Source: Pogonophryne albipinna (Eukaryota > Chordata > Actinopteri > Perciformes > Artedidraconidae). Taken from it: 64,000 bases of DNA. The stretch's first letter is position 1, and every line of letters starts with the position of its first letter. Where the stretch lies: positions 184,001-248,000 of the forward strand of contig CM053256.1 in the NCBI GenBank assembly GCA_028583405.1, written 5' to 3'. The position numbers and the translations under genes were made by a program. Shown one piece after another: positions 11,588-25,400 of this stretch. The notes below the pieces were generated by a model. The model saw only the letters and a list, made by a program, of their open reading frames with translations. It ran no database searches and was not told where the DNA came from.

Positions 11588-13477
11588 ATGTCGTGGGACT
11601 TTTTTGTGCCCATGTGTGTGGGTGACCTGGTGAAGTCTGGAGGAATCAACCAGTACGTCGTTCAGGATGTGGTGCCCCCTAAACATCTTCCATCCCATCT
11701 TCACAGTAAGTCCTGGATATGTTCTCTGAGACATTTTTATTTGTGCTGACTTAAGGCGATCGTGACTAAGGTTTTTGTCTCTACCACACAGAATTTAAGG
11801 CAGCCCTGAGAAGCCAAGGACCTTTGTGTATATTGGAACACTTTGACACCGGATACAGCTTACTGCAGTAAGTCCTTTTGAATATGTATAGCCTGCTGTA
11901 GTAATTGTTTTTAAGAGCCGAATGCCTACAAATCTACTGTCTTTCTTTTGAAAGGCACTGCAACTCAGTGGAGCTGGGTGTAAAAGAAGACGCCCTGGAC
12001 ATACTATTACAAGGTAAGACCTTTTTCATTTGTATACTTCCATATTGTACAATACACAGAAACATACACTCAACACAAACAATGTCTTGATTTCTTTCAG
12101 TGGTTAGTGGCCTTGCAACTTCCTTGCCAGCACTTCTCCTCTCCACCTCCGTCACAGCTGCAGAGCGCAAAGAGAAACTAAACGCTGTTAAAATGAGCGT
12201 CTACCTGCTCTGCAAACTCTCCGAGAACTTTGAGAGCGAGGCCTATCGACAGTGCATTATCACGGCACCTGGGAAGGTATGGTTATCAGGGACACACCCA
12301 AACATGTTTTAAATGACAGTGAATTGTTGCGGTGTTTAACCGTTTGAATCGCCCGCATGATGATATCATGGCAAGTTTGATGACGCAGTCAAACCAAGAG
12401 ATTGGGGTTTCTAGCCTGCTGATCGATGGGTAGTCTTGGTGTTGTGATGGAGTTGTATCACACTGCTGTAAGGCCCCACCCACAGTTAACCTGACACCTT
12501 CTACTGCATCTGCCCCTCCCCAAGAGCAATGGGACCGGGCAGGTAGGAGATGTCAAACAATGTGTGGATGTGTGTTTGTCATGTGTGAATGTATCAGCAG
12601 ACATGAGACCATACTCGGTTTGGAATATGAATTACAGTCTTTGGTAAACTGAGGGCAGGTGTTGTAAGCTAACTGTTTGTGTGTAGGACTATTTGATTTC
12701 AGTGTCTAGGAAGTTAAACGTGTTTTTTCTGTCTTCCACAGGGTGGTAAAAAGGGCAAAGGTGGGGGAGAAGGGCTGCAGCAGTGGGAGTCTGAGAGGGA
12801 GAAAGTGCTGCAGGCTCTCGTGCAGCTCCTCCAGCTCGATATCCGCTCCCTCTGGAACCTCTCCCTGGTGGAGGAAGAGTTCATCAGGTACATTTCGGAT
12901 CGGGGTCTCTGGGCAAAAGCACTATATCAGACTTGCTCCACTTGAATCAGTTAGTTGGTGTCATTTCCACATTGGTCATGCGGCTCTTTGCCCATAATTG
13001 CTAACATTTTAGCCCATATTCTTGTTTATTTGAGGAAAATGATCTTTGTCTTTCTATTATTATGGCATCAAACTTATTAAGGGTAGGTGATATTGGAACT
13101 GTTTCTTCATAAATGTTTCCATGTGAACATTTCTTCACTTTTCAGCTGGAATGATATTCAGTTAATACTAGAACTTCTAATTACCTAGCGAAATACAACA
13201 AAACAAGCTCTGGATAGCACTGCAATCTTTTCCTAACGGATACATAACGTTATGTGTAGATTTTCTTCTGTTTGTAGGTTAGGTTGTTCAGATGTTATCA
13301 AGCAACAGCATGAATTAACATCTGATCCTTTGTTCTTTGTTCTTCTTAGCTGTGTGACGTGCTGCTGCTACAAACTCCTTGAGAACCCAACCATCAGCCA
13401 CGTCAAGAGCAAACCCACCAGAGATTGTATAATCCACCTGCTGGGGGTGCTAATCAAGAAGTACAACCACATCCTGG
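11588..13477 (+). CDS. ncapd2: NCAPD2 exons 2-7 (N-terminal region)
   Basis: Coding exons: 11588-11705, 11792-11867, 11955-12013, 12101-12275, 12742-12887, 13350-13477 (234 complete codons). They encode the N-terminal condensin domain: [18 protein letters not shown], then [19 protein letters not shown], a Gly/Lys-rich loop ([11 protein letters not shown]) and the [19 protein letters not shown] and NPTISH segments. Intron 5 (12276-12741) holds the most diverged scaRNA copy. Intron 6 (12888-13349) and the short introns show nothing beyond normal splice sites. Confidence 0.95.
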
Positions 13478-16400
13478 GTTAGTCTGTCATATTCTGAACC
13501 TGTCGGCAAGATTAAAAACAGAGGGCGCATATCAACGTACAAAACCTCACGCTATTCACCGTTTCCGCATACGGTGTACATTTTCATGTTTACTCTTAAA
13601 TGCTTTCAGGTGCAAGTGTGAAGGTGATCCAGTTGCTGCAACACTTTGAGCAGTTGTCCAGCGTGTTTGCTCAGGCAGTGTCTGTGTGGAGCACCGAATA
13701 TGGAGTCAGCGGGATCATAGGAGAAATTATTAGGTCGGTACTCATTTAAAAAAATGTTTCCAACAACTATTTTTTAACGCAAATGTGTTTCTGTGGCTGC
13801 AAAGTAGCGTGTTTAATTCCCCGTCCCATTCCTTCAGGGAGATTGGTCAGAGGTCCAGTGAGGAACTTGCCAGAGATTCCGCCGGGGTCAAAGCTTTTGC
13901 TTCCTTCATTGCTGAACTCGGCACCCTTGTTCCTGAATTAATGATGCCCAACATCAGTGTGCTCATCACACACTTGGAGGGAGAGGTACTGCATACTTTA
14001 GAATGTTCATCCTGCTAACACAACATTACAAATGCACCACTATGAATTGGAAACTAGTATCCTGGGTACTAAAATAGTACTAATCAGTTCATTGTTGGTT
14101 GTTATTGATTAGTGCTATTAGGTAAACGCATATTAAACAGGCGTGAGACGAAATATATTGACATGTTGCCCAGTGATGAGTCCAAGGCGAATACGAGCTG
14201 ACTGAATGAGAGCTGGGTTCCTCTTTGCCTCGACCGGCAGGTAATCTTGGCAGTGCAGAGAAACGTTCCTGCTCTGCTGTAAGGGCCTGCCTACAGTGAC
14301 CCAGCTCAACCCAAATGATTCCTCTAAAGTCAGGAGTAATCACAGGGAGGATGCTGACAGTGGGAGTGGTTGTTTGTCTGTGTGTGGTGTGTGTGTAGGA
14401 GGCAAGGAGGTCACCCAGCTCTCTCAGACCTTCAGTCAGCAGTGAGTTGCATCTTTGGTAATCTGAGGGCAGAGTTAGGACACAAAAGTAATGTCTTTAT
14501 GTTGAAGTTGCTCAAATAGTTCTAACACAAAAGCTTATTCTTGCTCTGGTTCAACTGTCAGAAGTAGGGATGCATACCGGTATTACCGAAATACCGGTTA
14601 CTGGTGGCTACGGTATATCGTACCGAAATCAGACCCGGTTTCGATACTTTAAAAATAAAATATATATTTATTTATTTTTATTTGAAAAGTGAGCCGTAAT
14701 ATCCTTAAACCCGGGCCCAAACCGTCAAATTACAATGTCAATTTTGACGTGAAACTCCACTAACGAGTCACTGTGGAGTGTTGGCTGCACCATATTGTTG
14801 ACATCCGCCAGCCAATCAGATCGCGCGCCTTGCACCGGCTTCGGTGTATGTATTTTTCATTGTTTGTTCAATACTAGAAAGGTAAAAGTCCCACAAATGA
14901 ACTGTGATGGGATTTGTTTTCTCTCACCAGTGAACGCAAATGTTGATTTTAAAGATGAGATTTGTTTGTTTGTGCAATGCCGAGATCTCATGACCTTTAT
15001 TCTATTTATTTGTTCTCTAGTCGAATCTCAGGTTTAACATTAATTATAACGGTCTGTTTGCATTGACAAGATGTGCTATTCACGCGGCACACCTGATGCG
15101 GGTGTTATAAAAGATATTCCATAATCGGTTTTCTTCATATTTTTATGTATCTTTCATTGTTTGTTCAGTACTAACAGGTCCAAGAAGTCCCACAATTCAA
15201 TTTAATATTCATTTGACATGTTAACTATATCGTAAAGCGCTTCATGGGAGTAATTGTGGGATGATACATTTTCAAAGTATCGCGATATGTATCGTAAAAG
15301 TCAACTATATGCATCCCTAGTCAGAAGAACATGATTTAACGACCTATCGTCTCCTTCACACTTGTGTTGCAGAGCCACACAATGCGTGTTGCCGTGTGTG
15401 AGGTTCTGGGGGAGATCTTGGTTCGGGTCCTGTGTGGCGACAGGCTCGACGACGCTGGTAAAGCTGACCGCGACCGCTTCTTCGACACAATGCAGGAACA
15501 TCTTCATGACACACATTCCTACGTCAGGGCGCGAGTGTTGCAGGTCTACACGCGCATCGTCAACAGCAAAGTAAGTTCTCATCCACTTATCAGAATCATA
15601 ATAACTCTATTCGTTCCACAGAGGGAACATGTACATTGTTGCAGCTAAAATACAGATGGAGACATCAAATAAACCACTTTGAGATAAAAAGGCAGTATGT
15701 TACAGGTTGCCACTAGAGCAGCGTCCGTTTACCCTAATGTGTGTAAATGCATAATGGCACTAAAGTCTACCCGTGGTAATACACCGTCTGTGTTTAGGCG
15801 CTGCCCCTGTTCAAGTACAGTGAGGTGATGGAGCTCGCTGTGGGGCGTTTGATGGACAAATCCATAAATGTGGTGAAGAGCGCCGTACAGCTGTTGGCCG
15901 CCTTCATCGCACACAACCCCTACAGCTGCAAGGTAACTAAAAGCAACAGAATTAAACCTAGAATAGCAGACTTCTAGATTTCTCTTTCATGTATGTTCTC
16001 ATTTCTTTAGCTGAGCAGTGCCGATCTGAAGAAACCGCTTGAGAAGGAGGCAACTAAACTCAGAGAGCTGAGAGAGAAGCTGGAGGGGAAAGCACCAGGT
16101 GAGGATGAACCCGGTTTTAAAATGCGTTTATTTCCCCAAATGCTCGCTGACATTTTGCCCAGTGATGAGTCCAAGGCGAATACGAGCTGACTGAATGAGA
16201 GCTGGGTTCCTCTTTGCCTCGACCGGCAGGTAATCTTGGCAGTGCAGAGAAACGTTCCTGCTCTGCTGTAAGGGCCTGCCTACAGTGACCCAGCTCAACC
16301 CAAATGATTCCTCTAAAGTCAGAGGAGTAATCACAGGGAGGATGCTGACAGTGGGAGTGGTTGTTTGTCTGTGTGTGGTGTGTGTGTAGGAGGCAAGGAG

Positions 16401-19400
16401 GTCACCCAGCTCTCTCAGACCTTCAGTCAGCAGTGAGTTGCTTTTTGGAAAATCTGAGGGCAGAATTCACAAACTCAGCAAACCAGGTCTAATGTTGGGG
16501 CGGTGGTGGTGAAGTCCATAGGGGCTTGGCAACTGGAAGGTCACCAGTTAAAGTCCCGGCAAGACCAAGTGCTACCGAGGTGTCCCTGAGCAAGGCACCG
16601 TTCCCTACACTGCTCCCCGGGCGCCTTTCAAAATGGCAGCACATTGCTCCTAACACAGTCTTATACAAACAGAAAATTGAACACGTTTCTTTCATCTATA
16701 TCGGGGGTGACCAACCGTTTATTTTTGTAGAGTGTAATATTTCTTTCTGTACGTTGTCCCGGTATCTCTAACCATCGTTTGAATGTTCCTCCCCCTCGCT
16801 GCAGTGGCAGTGATTAAAGCTTCTGAGCTGTGGGCCGCCATGGAGCCCGAGCTGCTCGTCACTGTCAGGACTGAACTGGAGCCCACGAGCGAGGAGGAGG
16901 AGGCAGAGGATGATGAGAAGGAGGCAGAGGATGATGAGAAGGAGGCAGAGGATGATGAGAAGGAGGCAGAGGATGACAGAGCAACTGCAGTCCAAGTTGC
17001 TCAGTACCTCCGTGTCAACAAATACAGGTGATGCTAAAAACCAATGTTGCCTTGATAAAAGTTGACTAAAATGGCGCTACCTGAAGGATTTTTCTTCCCC
17101 TGTCCTTAAGCTATTTATTCAGGGTTCCTACGGTCATTAAAAACCTGGAAAAGTCATGGAAATTCAAAATCCGAATTCCAGGCCCTGGAAAAGTTATGGA
17201 AAACTATATTTTTCCCAAAGTCATGGAAATGTAACTAAAGTTGCATCAAATATAATTTACATTTGATCTAATCGCCGAAATAGTAATACTTACTATAATA
17301 ATAAATATAGTAATGAAACGTAAAATGGCATTTAACTGACGAGGTGTTTTACTGGTGAGAGATTTGAGTGGCTTTAGTGTGTAGAAGCTAGTAAGCCTAC
17401 TATTGGATTTGTTTTAGAGGCACGACATGTTTCAGACCTTATTTTCCTGTTCCATGTTCAAATAAACCATTTTCAGTGGTACCGCTGAGAACGAGTAATT
17501 TCTTTGGTCATGAAAAAGTGTATGAACCCTGTTTATTGTAAATGTCTTCCCTTTCTGCAGAAATGCTGTGCGTCTCTGTGTAAAAGCCCACAGCTGCTTC
17601 CCTGAATCTGAGATGTTCGCCTCTCTGTCCACTCTCACCACTGAGACACTAATGGACACGCTGGCTCTAATATTCAAAGGTAACGCTGCACTCCGCTAAT
17701 GCACTTCTACCCAGAGTTGGTTATCAAACTGCTCTCTCTTAATGCTCGCAAGATTGAAAACATTTAAGATTAATTTATTTGCCTTTCCTCTTAATTGAAC
17801 AAAATTCATTTCACATTATCTTTCACTCTTGTCTTTTTCAAATGTAGCTTTTTATATTTCTTTCAATAGAGAATACAGTTAACCAGTTAAGCCCCATACC
17901 CCCGGTACGCTGTTTCTTGCAAGATTTTGCGATCGGAGAATATTAACAATTTTTAGCTAAACGAAACACAAGGGTAATAATAAAGGCTCTGAATTAGTCC
18001 TGAGCGAAAAAATGCTAACGCACTTAGCACAGAACTCACGGTAGAGATTAGTGTTGTCACGATACCAACATTTTGGTTTCGATGCAAAGTCAAGAATTCC
18101 GATTCTTTTTCGATACTTTTCTTTAAAAAAGGGAAACTGTCTTAAATGTAATTATTGTGCTTTATTTCACACCAGAACACAAACTTTTAAACAATAAATA
18201 AAATAAATGACTAGAATTTGTATTAAATACAATTAAGCATCATCTATAAACAACTTTTTTGTTTTTCACTTCTGTCGTCTTTGTTGTCAACAAGCCGAGG
18301 CGCAGCGGCAGTTGCACTCCCACTTGCAGCCATGCTTCCCGCTTTCTCACATGCTCTGGCAGCTAGTGCGTGCACGAGAGAGGGGAGGCACTTAGAGCGT
18401 ATTTGAGAGGGGAGGGACTGCAGACACGGCTGCAGGGAGTGGAAGCAGAGCGCTGAACACGGCTCTTATTAAAACGGCGCTTTCTCACCGGAGTACTTTT
18501 CCCCGTCATTCTTAAAGTACCGATACTAATGAAACGGAGGAATCGTACCGTTTTTAACGGCAGGGTATCGCGGTACCTTTCAAGTATCGGTACACCGTGC
18601 AACACTAGTAGAGATACCTTATTACTAATGGTGCACGATAATTATTGGCCCGATAATTATCGGTCCGATATTAGGAATTATGACGTCATCCCGATAAACC
18701 AGATAAAAGTATTCATAGCCCCGATAATATAAAATATATTTTTTTGGGTAAAAAAAAGGAAAAATACTGCGGTGTGGGTGGATTGGGATGAGGGGCGCTT
18801 GTTTTTCACTCGGCTCCTCCCGTTTTGCCAGTACTGTGGTATTAGTGGTTTAGGAAGAGGGGAGTTTTTCACAAATCCAGCGCTCCCTAACTCCTGCCTG
18901 GCTGTGACGTAAATGGTGTGCAGCCGTGAAGCCAGGACAGTAAACAAACATGTCGTCGGTAGTATGGGACTATTTCAAAGTTTCAGAGTTAGATAGTTGG
19001 CTTGCTATTTGTATTAACAAATGCAATGCAGAAGTTCCACGAGGAGGGAAAAAGGCAACGAGCTATAATACTTCCAACCTGATTAGTCACCTGAAACATC
19101 GCCATCGCTACGATGGTGTGTTAAAAGCGTACGAAGACGCCTGCGCTGCTAAACTAGCGGCGAATCCAAAGCCAGCTGCAAAGGCACCGGGGCTTTTACC
19201 TATCGACGGGGCTTTTGAAAAAGGCAAGAACTTTATTTGGGAAAATAAATATGGTCACTTTGAAGAGTCAAAACTGTTCTTGGCTTTGTTTTGTTCATAG
19301 TAGTAATGCTCATGTCATTTGCTCACTACTAGTCTCTTTTTTACCACCAGGTGTGCAAAAACTACAGGTACATTTAATATATATTATTATCGGTCTTGAG

Positions 19401-22400
19401 AAGCAGGAAGTTATCGGTATCTGTTTCAAAAAACCAATATCGTGCATCCCTACTTATTACTTATCGGATCTACACAAACAAGATATCAGCTAGAAAGCTG
19501 AAATTCCACAGATTCTCGGGGTATAAGTATCATCACTGAGCGATCAGAACTCGCGGCAGGGGAAGCAAACCCAGACATCACAACACGTAGCTTTACGGAG
19601 CCAAAACGGAAAATATGTCGTACCTTTTGCTGTTCTGATCAAAAGTTGTGTTCAATGACATCAAAATGCTGCTGAAGGTTAATCCATAGGTTAATCCAAT
19701 GTGTCTGTGTCACTTTGAAATGATTACTGATAATCTATTTTCATATTTATGTCAATAACGGAGATTTCATATTAGCTGCTACCAGACTGTTTGAGAGCTT
19801 CCGGTTTTGGGCATTCTGGCTGCGCAGCACTCTCATTCACCAATGGGTAATGTTTAGATGGATTGTATGAACCTCTCCTCGATTCTATTGGCTCTAACGG
19901 TTAAAAAGTTAGACCCTCCAGAAAAACGCGGGCTAAAATCCTTGATTATGCGATCAAACATGCGGGTTTTATGTTATTTTATGCGGCGAAATTGTGGGAA
20001 GTTGCGAAATATGCGGAAAAAATAAAAATTGGGCTGTCTTATTTATTCTCTCTCACACACAACCTGCCACTAACATTAAACCCCTTTACTATTCAATTAA
20101 ACACATTCAATGTTTATTTATTGTATAAGCAATTGGGCTATTTTAATCACACTCTCTCACACACACACACACTTCTCCGCCTCATTCTGTTTTCATTTAC
20201 TTGTTCGTTATCTGACCAGCTTCAATCTTGTAGGCTTCTCACCTCGTTTCTTGTAGCCCTCGAAAGGGTTTTGGAGGTCGATGCCTCGGTGAACGTGAGT
20301 TGTTTGGCTTTCTTGTCCGCAGCAGCAGAAAGCATGTTTGAATGAATCAAAGTGGGTCGTCACCGTGGATTTTCTCTTATGCTCAAACAGTTGCACGGGG
20401 TGCAGAATAGTTTCCCCCCACTTTCGTGCGAGACATCGGGGAACTGCTTTGCCCGGTCCTTAGCAGAAACGTTCGTCGGTAAATGAGATGGATTCGATTT
20501 TTTCATCTTGGTGTTTTCTCTCTCGTGTGAGTTCCACACGTTCACTCTACGCTGTTGTTTACCTTCTGTGATGCGCGAGCTGATGACGTCGTTTCATTAT
20601 CATAATCATCACTTCACGTCAAGACGAGTTAACTTTTTTTCTTCTCAACTTTGTGTGGAAAAATGCGGGGATTATGCGGCCTTTTGATAAATATGCGCCA
20701 ATTTGCTGATTATGCGGTAAATTCTGCGATCGCAGAATTTCGTTTTTCTGGAGGGTCTAAAAGAGATGCACATGTCAAAATCGACCAAGGGGGGCCAGAG
20801 AGAGGTCAAATGACTCCAGACGTGTTTTATTTTTTTTCAAACCTCTCTGAAAAGGTCAAATGTCACTTGTTTTGCATCAATCTTGATACAGGGTACTTAT
20901 TATATGTTGTAGAGCTTTTAATCTACTAACTCATCATTCAAGGGTGGTTTTCACTAAAAGTAAAGGTTTTTTTGGACGGACACTCTCATTTACATATTAT
21001 TTTTTTTACTATGTTCAATCAGAATTTATTTTTATTTTAAAGTAAATTCAATGTTGATTCTGACTTTTCTACATCCAACTCACAGGTTTATCATTACTTT
21101 GAGAAAAAAGATTATTAATTTACCCCTTTTTAGAAGTGGAGATATGGTGATTTGTTCTGGGCATGTCCTTTTCGAGCCTGAAACCTGAAAAACAGGCTCG
21201 GGGCTTAACTTGTTAATTGAAATGACTTCTGTGGAAGCCTTCCACACTAAACGCCTCGCAGTCAAGAGAACAGAGTTAATTGAGTTACTGTTCAGCAGCT
21301 GCAGGAAGTGCTGAGTGTTCGAGCGTCACATTTATATTCTCCCTGATGTTCTCCTCAGGCTCTGATGAGGACGCCTCTGAGCTCAGCCAGAATTTACCAC
21401 CAACCCCTCAGAAGGAGGCGGGGGAGGGGGAGGAGGGGGAGCTGAAGAAGCAGCAGATGTTGGTGCAGTACCTGAAAGACACGGAAACCTTCGCCCTACT
21501 GGTGGAGAGAGCGATAGCTGTCATCAACACCATGCTCTACTTGAAAACCACTTCAGGTACAAGGCAATATTCATCAAAGGGCAAACTTCATTTTCCAGTA
21601 AAGAATCACATTTGACAGTTGTTGTTATTGGCTTGTGCTATTAAGTAAACGCACATTAAACAGACATGAGACGAAATATATTGACATTTTGCCCAGTGAT
21701 GAGACCAAGGCGAATACGAGCTGACTGAATGAGAGCTGGGTTCCTCTTTGCCTCGACCGGCAGGTAATCTTGGCAGTGCAGAGAAACGTTCCTGCTCTGC
21801 TGTAAGGGCCTGCCTACAGTGACCCAGCTCAACCCAAATGATTCCTCTAAAGTCAGAGGAGTAATCACAGGGAGGATGCTGACAGTGGGAGTGGTTGTTT
21901 GTCTGTGTGTGGTGTGTGTGTAGGAGGCAAGGAGGTCACCCAGCTCTCGCAGACCTTCAGTCAGCAGTGAGTTGCATCTTTGGTAATCTGAGGGCAGAGT
22001 TTAGGACACAAAAGTAATGTGTTTGTGTTGAAATTGCTCAAATAGTTCTAACACAAAAGCTTATTCTTGCCCTGAAACTAAAATGTTCTTGTTCAACTGT
22101 CCGAAGAACAGGATTTAACGCGAAGGCAGAAGGCAAACTTAATTTTTATTTTTCAGTAAAGAATCCCATTTGACAGCTGTAGTTTCTGGTTTCAGTGGTC
22201 CTGGAGGCGGTGCAGTTTTGTGTGACGGTGTGCGAGTTCAGCGTGGCCAACTCGGTGAGTGGCGTGAGGAAGATGTTGCCTCTGGTCTGGTCCACGGACG
22301 CCGCCATTAAAGATGCTGTCGTTCAGGCCTACAAGCGCCTGTATCTGAACCCTCAGGGAGAAAACATCAGGTCTGTGAAGCTGCCTCGCACGGCCCTAAC

Positions 22401-25400
22401 ATTGACAATTGAATGTGATTCCAGCCGATTGTACTTTTATTTTAATATAAGTATGACTGTCTCTTAAGGGTAGCAGCAATGGTTAACGTTAGGAACCATG
22501 ACTACACATAACCATGGCTACACATAACCAGAGTTTAGTTAGAATATTTTTTTGCTGGTCAAAAATGTCCGTTAAAGTTTGAATCTTCCGGACAAAATGA
22601 GAAGTGCCGGTCAAAGCTCTTTGTTTAATATCGAATCATATCAATTTGTTTTAAAGCTCAATAAATAACAAACTAATTATAGTAGATTAACTACATTATA
22701 CACTAACTTATAATAAACGGAGCCCTCTCTCCGTCTCCTGACAGCCCGTCAGTATCATGCAGCTCGCGGATCAGTAATTATTTAATACCGGCTAAGGGAA
22801 ACTCTGGATATAACCTCAATATGTAGTATGGTGCATTTTGTGTACATGCTCAAAATGACAAATACTGTAATGCAGGCAACCTAAAACACTTAAATGGATT
22901 TGTTTAGCGCTGTGTTATTAAAGTAACTGTCTTGTTTCATCAGGGTGAAAGCCCACACTCTGGTTGACAGCCTCTCTGAGCTGATGGTCGATGCTTCTCT
23001 GGGAACAATCCAGTGTCTGGAGGAAATAGTGAGTTCAGCTTTTGTTATTTTTATATCTGGTATTTCTTTTTAGGAAGCTCAATTATTGAAAACAAGCAAT
23101 GCGAGACATCTTTGTACTAGAGATAAACTCTGGAGTAACAGGGGTAGACATTAAGGGAAAAAAGGAATTGTATTATCACTGGCCCCACCATTGTAACCAC
23201 TGGCCCGGAGCATTCGTCCAAATAAATCGACTAATAATGAAGAAAATTAACACATTTGTTGCAATAGTAATTTATGCACTAACTACATTACTACTTGTAC
23301 TACAACATTTGAATCATCAGTTCTTCCTCATTTTCCTCAATTGTTCATATTTGGTTTATTAAAATAATTATATTGTGGTCATTGTTAAAAAATGTCTGCT
23401 ATTATTATGAGTATTATTATTTGTATAATGCACTTTCTGCCTTCCTGTCATTAGGAGTTAGAAATGTAATGGCTATAGATTAGATTAGAAACTTCATTCT
23501 CCTAAACTGCTGGGACATTTCCCGATAGCCAATACCTTTATATGTTCTACTCTTCACTTACTTGTCAGCATAGGTTGGCACAGAGCCGACAGAAGACCTT
23601 GTTTATATTTGCATCATATTGAGAGGTGCAGTGACGCGTCATAAAACCAGGAAGTAAGCTGCTGGTTCCCTCGACAAAAAGCAATGGGATTTCTCCACAG
23701 GGTTTTGGAAAATAGCTGGAAATAAGGTCTGTGGAAAACAAACCTGTTTGATAAATGCACGTTTTGTTCAGCCGGATAATCTCCACATGTCTACCCTACT
23801 TTTATAATTTTCGAATCATAAATCTAATCGATAGATTATAAAAGGGTTTTAGGACGCGTCACTGCACCAGAAGCCAACTCCATCGATCAAGCTGAAACTT
23901 CCTCTCCCTCTTCATCTCATGCTCCCTGTCACTCTCCTTTAACTCCTCCGGTGACTTTCTTTTATTTGAAGATTGTTTTTTGCCCGGTTACCGCTGGTAT
24001 TAAAAACATTTTGGCGAATGGTGGCGCGATAGTCTGTAGTGAAGGAGCGCGCTCACTGGAGCCTGCTCGCGCTGTTTGCTTTTCACCCAATAACGACAAG
24101 CGACTCACGGAACGCTATGTTGTAGCGTTGATAAACGAAACAATTTAACAACATTGCTAGTCAAAATACCAATACCACAGGAAACATTTTTTTTTTAAAC
24201 AATATTTTTAGTGGCCCGAGCGGGCAAGTGGAAAGTACGTTATGCTGGCCCGGGGTGTCTAAATAGTGCTTCCGGGCCAGCGGGCCATTTAATGTCGAGC
24301 CCGGAGTAATGTAATTGGCTTGTACTATTAAGTAAACGGGCATGAGACAAAAGAGAAATGTTTTCCAATACATGCTCTCTTCAATAGTAGAGTGCTAAAA
24401 CATCTTCTGCTTCTCAGAAAAACCGCCAACTTGAAGTAATATGTTCACACACGAAAGGAACCTTACAGCATCCACTCAATTTCAGACCCTCCAAAGTTTT
24501 AATTCGCATTTAAGTATGAAGCGGCTCGAAAAGGACATGCCCTGAACAAATGGCTATATCTTCACTTCTAAAAGGGGTAAATTAATAATCTCTTTTCTCA
24601 AAGCAAGGATAAACCTGTGAGTTGGATGTAGAAAAGTCAGAATCAATATAGAATTTTTTTTATTTGAAAGTAAATTCAGATTGAACATAGTAAAAAAAAT
24701 TAAATTATAGTGTCCGTCCAAAAACAACCCATGACTTATAGTAAAAACCACCCTTGAATGATGGGATAGTAGACTAAAAGCTTTAGGAATCCAAACTATA
24801 ACATATAAGTACCCTGTATCAAGATTGATGCAAAATAGGTGACATTTTACCTTTTTTAGAGGTTTAGAAGAAAAAAACACTTCTGGGGTCATTTGGGTGG
24901 ATTTTCCATATCTCTGGAATCCATCGGGCGATTTTGATTAGAATCGAGGGAGAGTTCCTAAAAAATCCATCTAAACATTACCCATTGGTGAATGAGTGAT
25001 GCGTAGCCAGAATGCCCACAACCGGAAGCTGTAATACACTCTCGTAGCAGCTATATATGAAATCTCCGTTATTGATATATGAAGATGGATTATCAGTAAT
25101 CATTTCAGACACATTGGATTAACCTTCAGCAGCGATTTTATTGTTTTAAAAGGAGAAAAAATTGCGCACGGTTTTGATTATACTGCCACAGTGCATCAAC
25201 TCTAATTGATGAGTAATCTTATTTAAAACGTACTGCCTTATTGATGCAGCCGAAACCCACCAACTCTGTAATTCTTCAGAGAAATGTCCCGTTACATCCA
25301 ACCAAAGGTACATTTCTGCCTCTCCGGTTGACATGTTGCCCAGTGATGAGACCAAGGCGAATACGAGCTGACTGAATGAGAGCTGGGTTCCTCTTTGTCT

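Noticed and set aside
14089..14343. Minus-strand ORF family starting [16 protein letters not shown], also at 16128-16334, 21656-21868 and 25276-25515
   Set aside because: Four near-identical reverse ORFs looked like a conserved small protein, but they are the antisense of the scaRNA cores; conservation is explained by the RNA.
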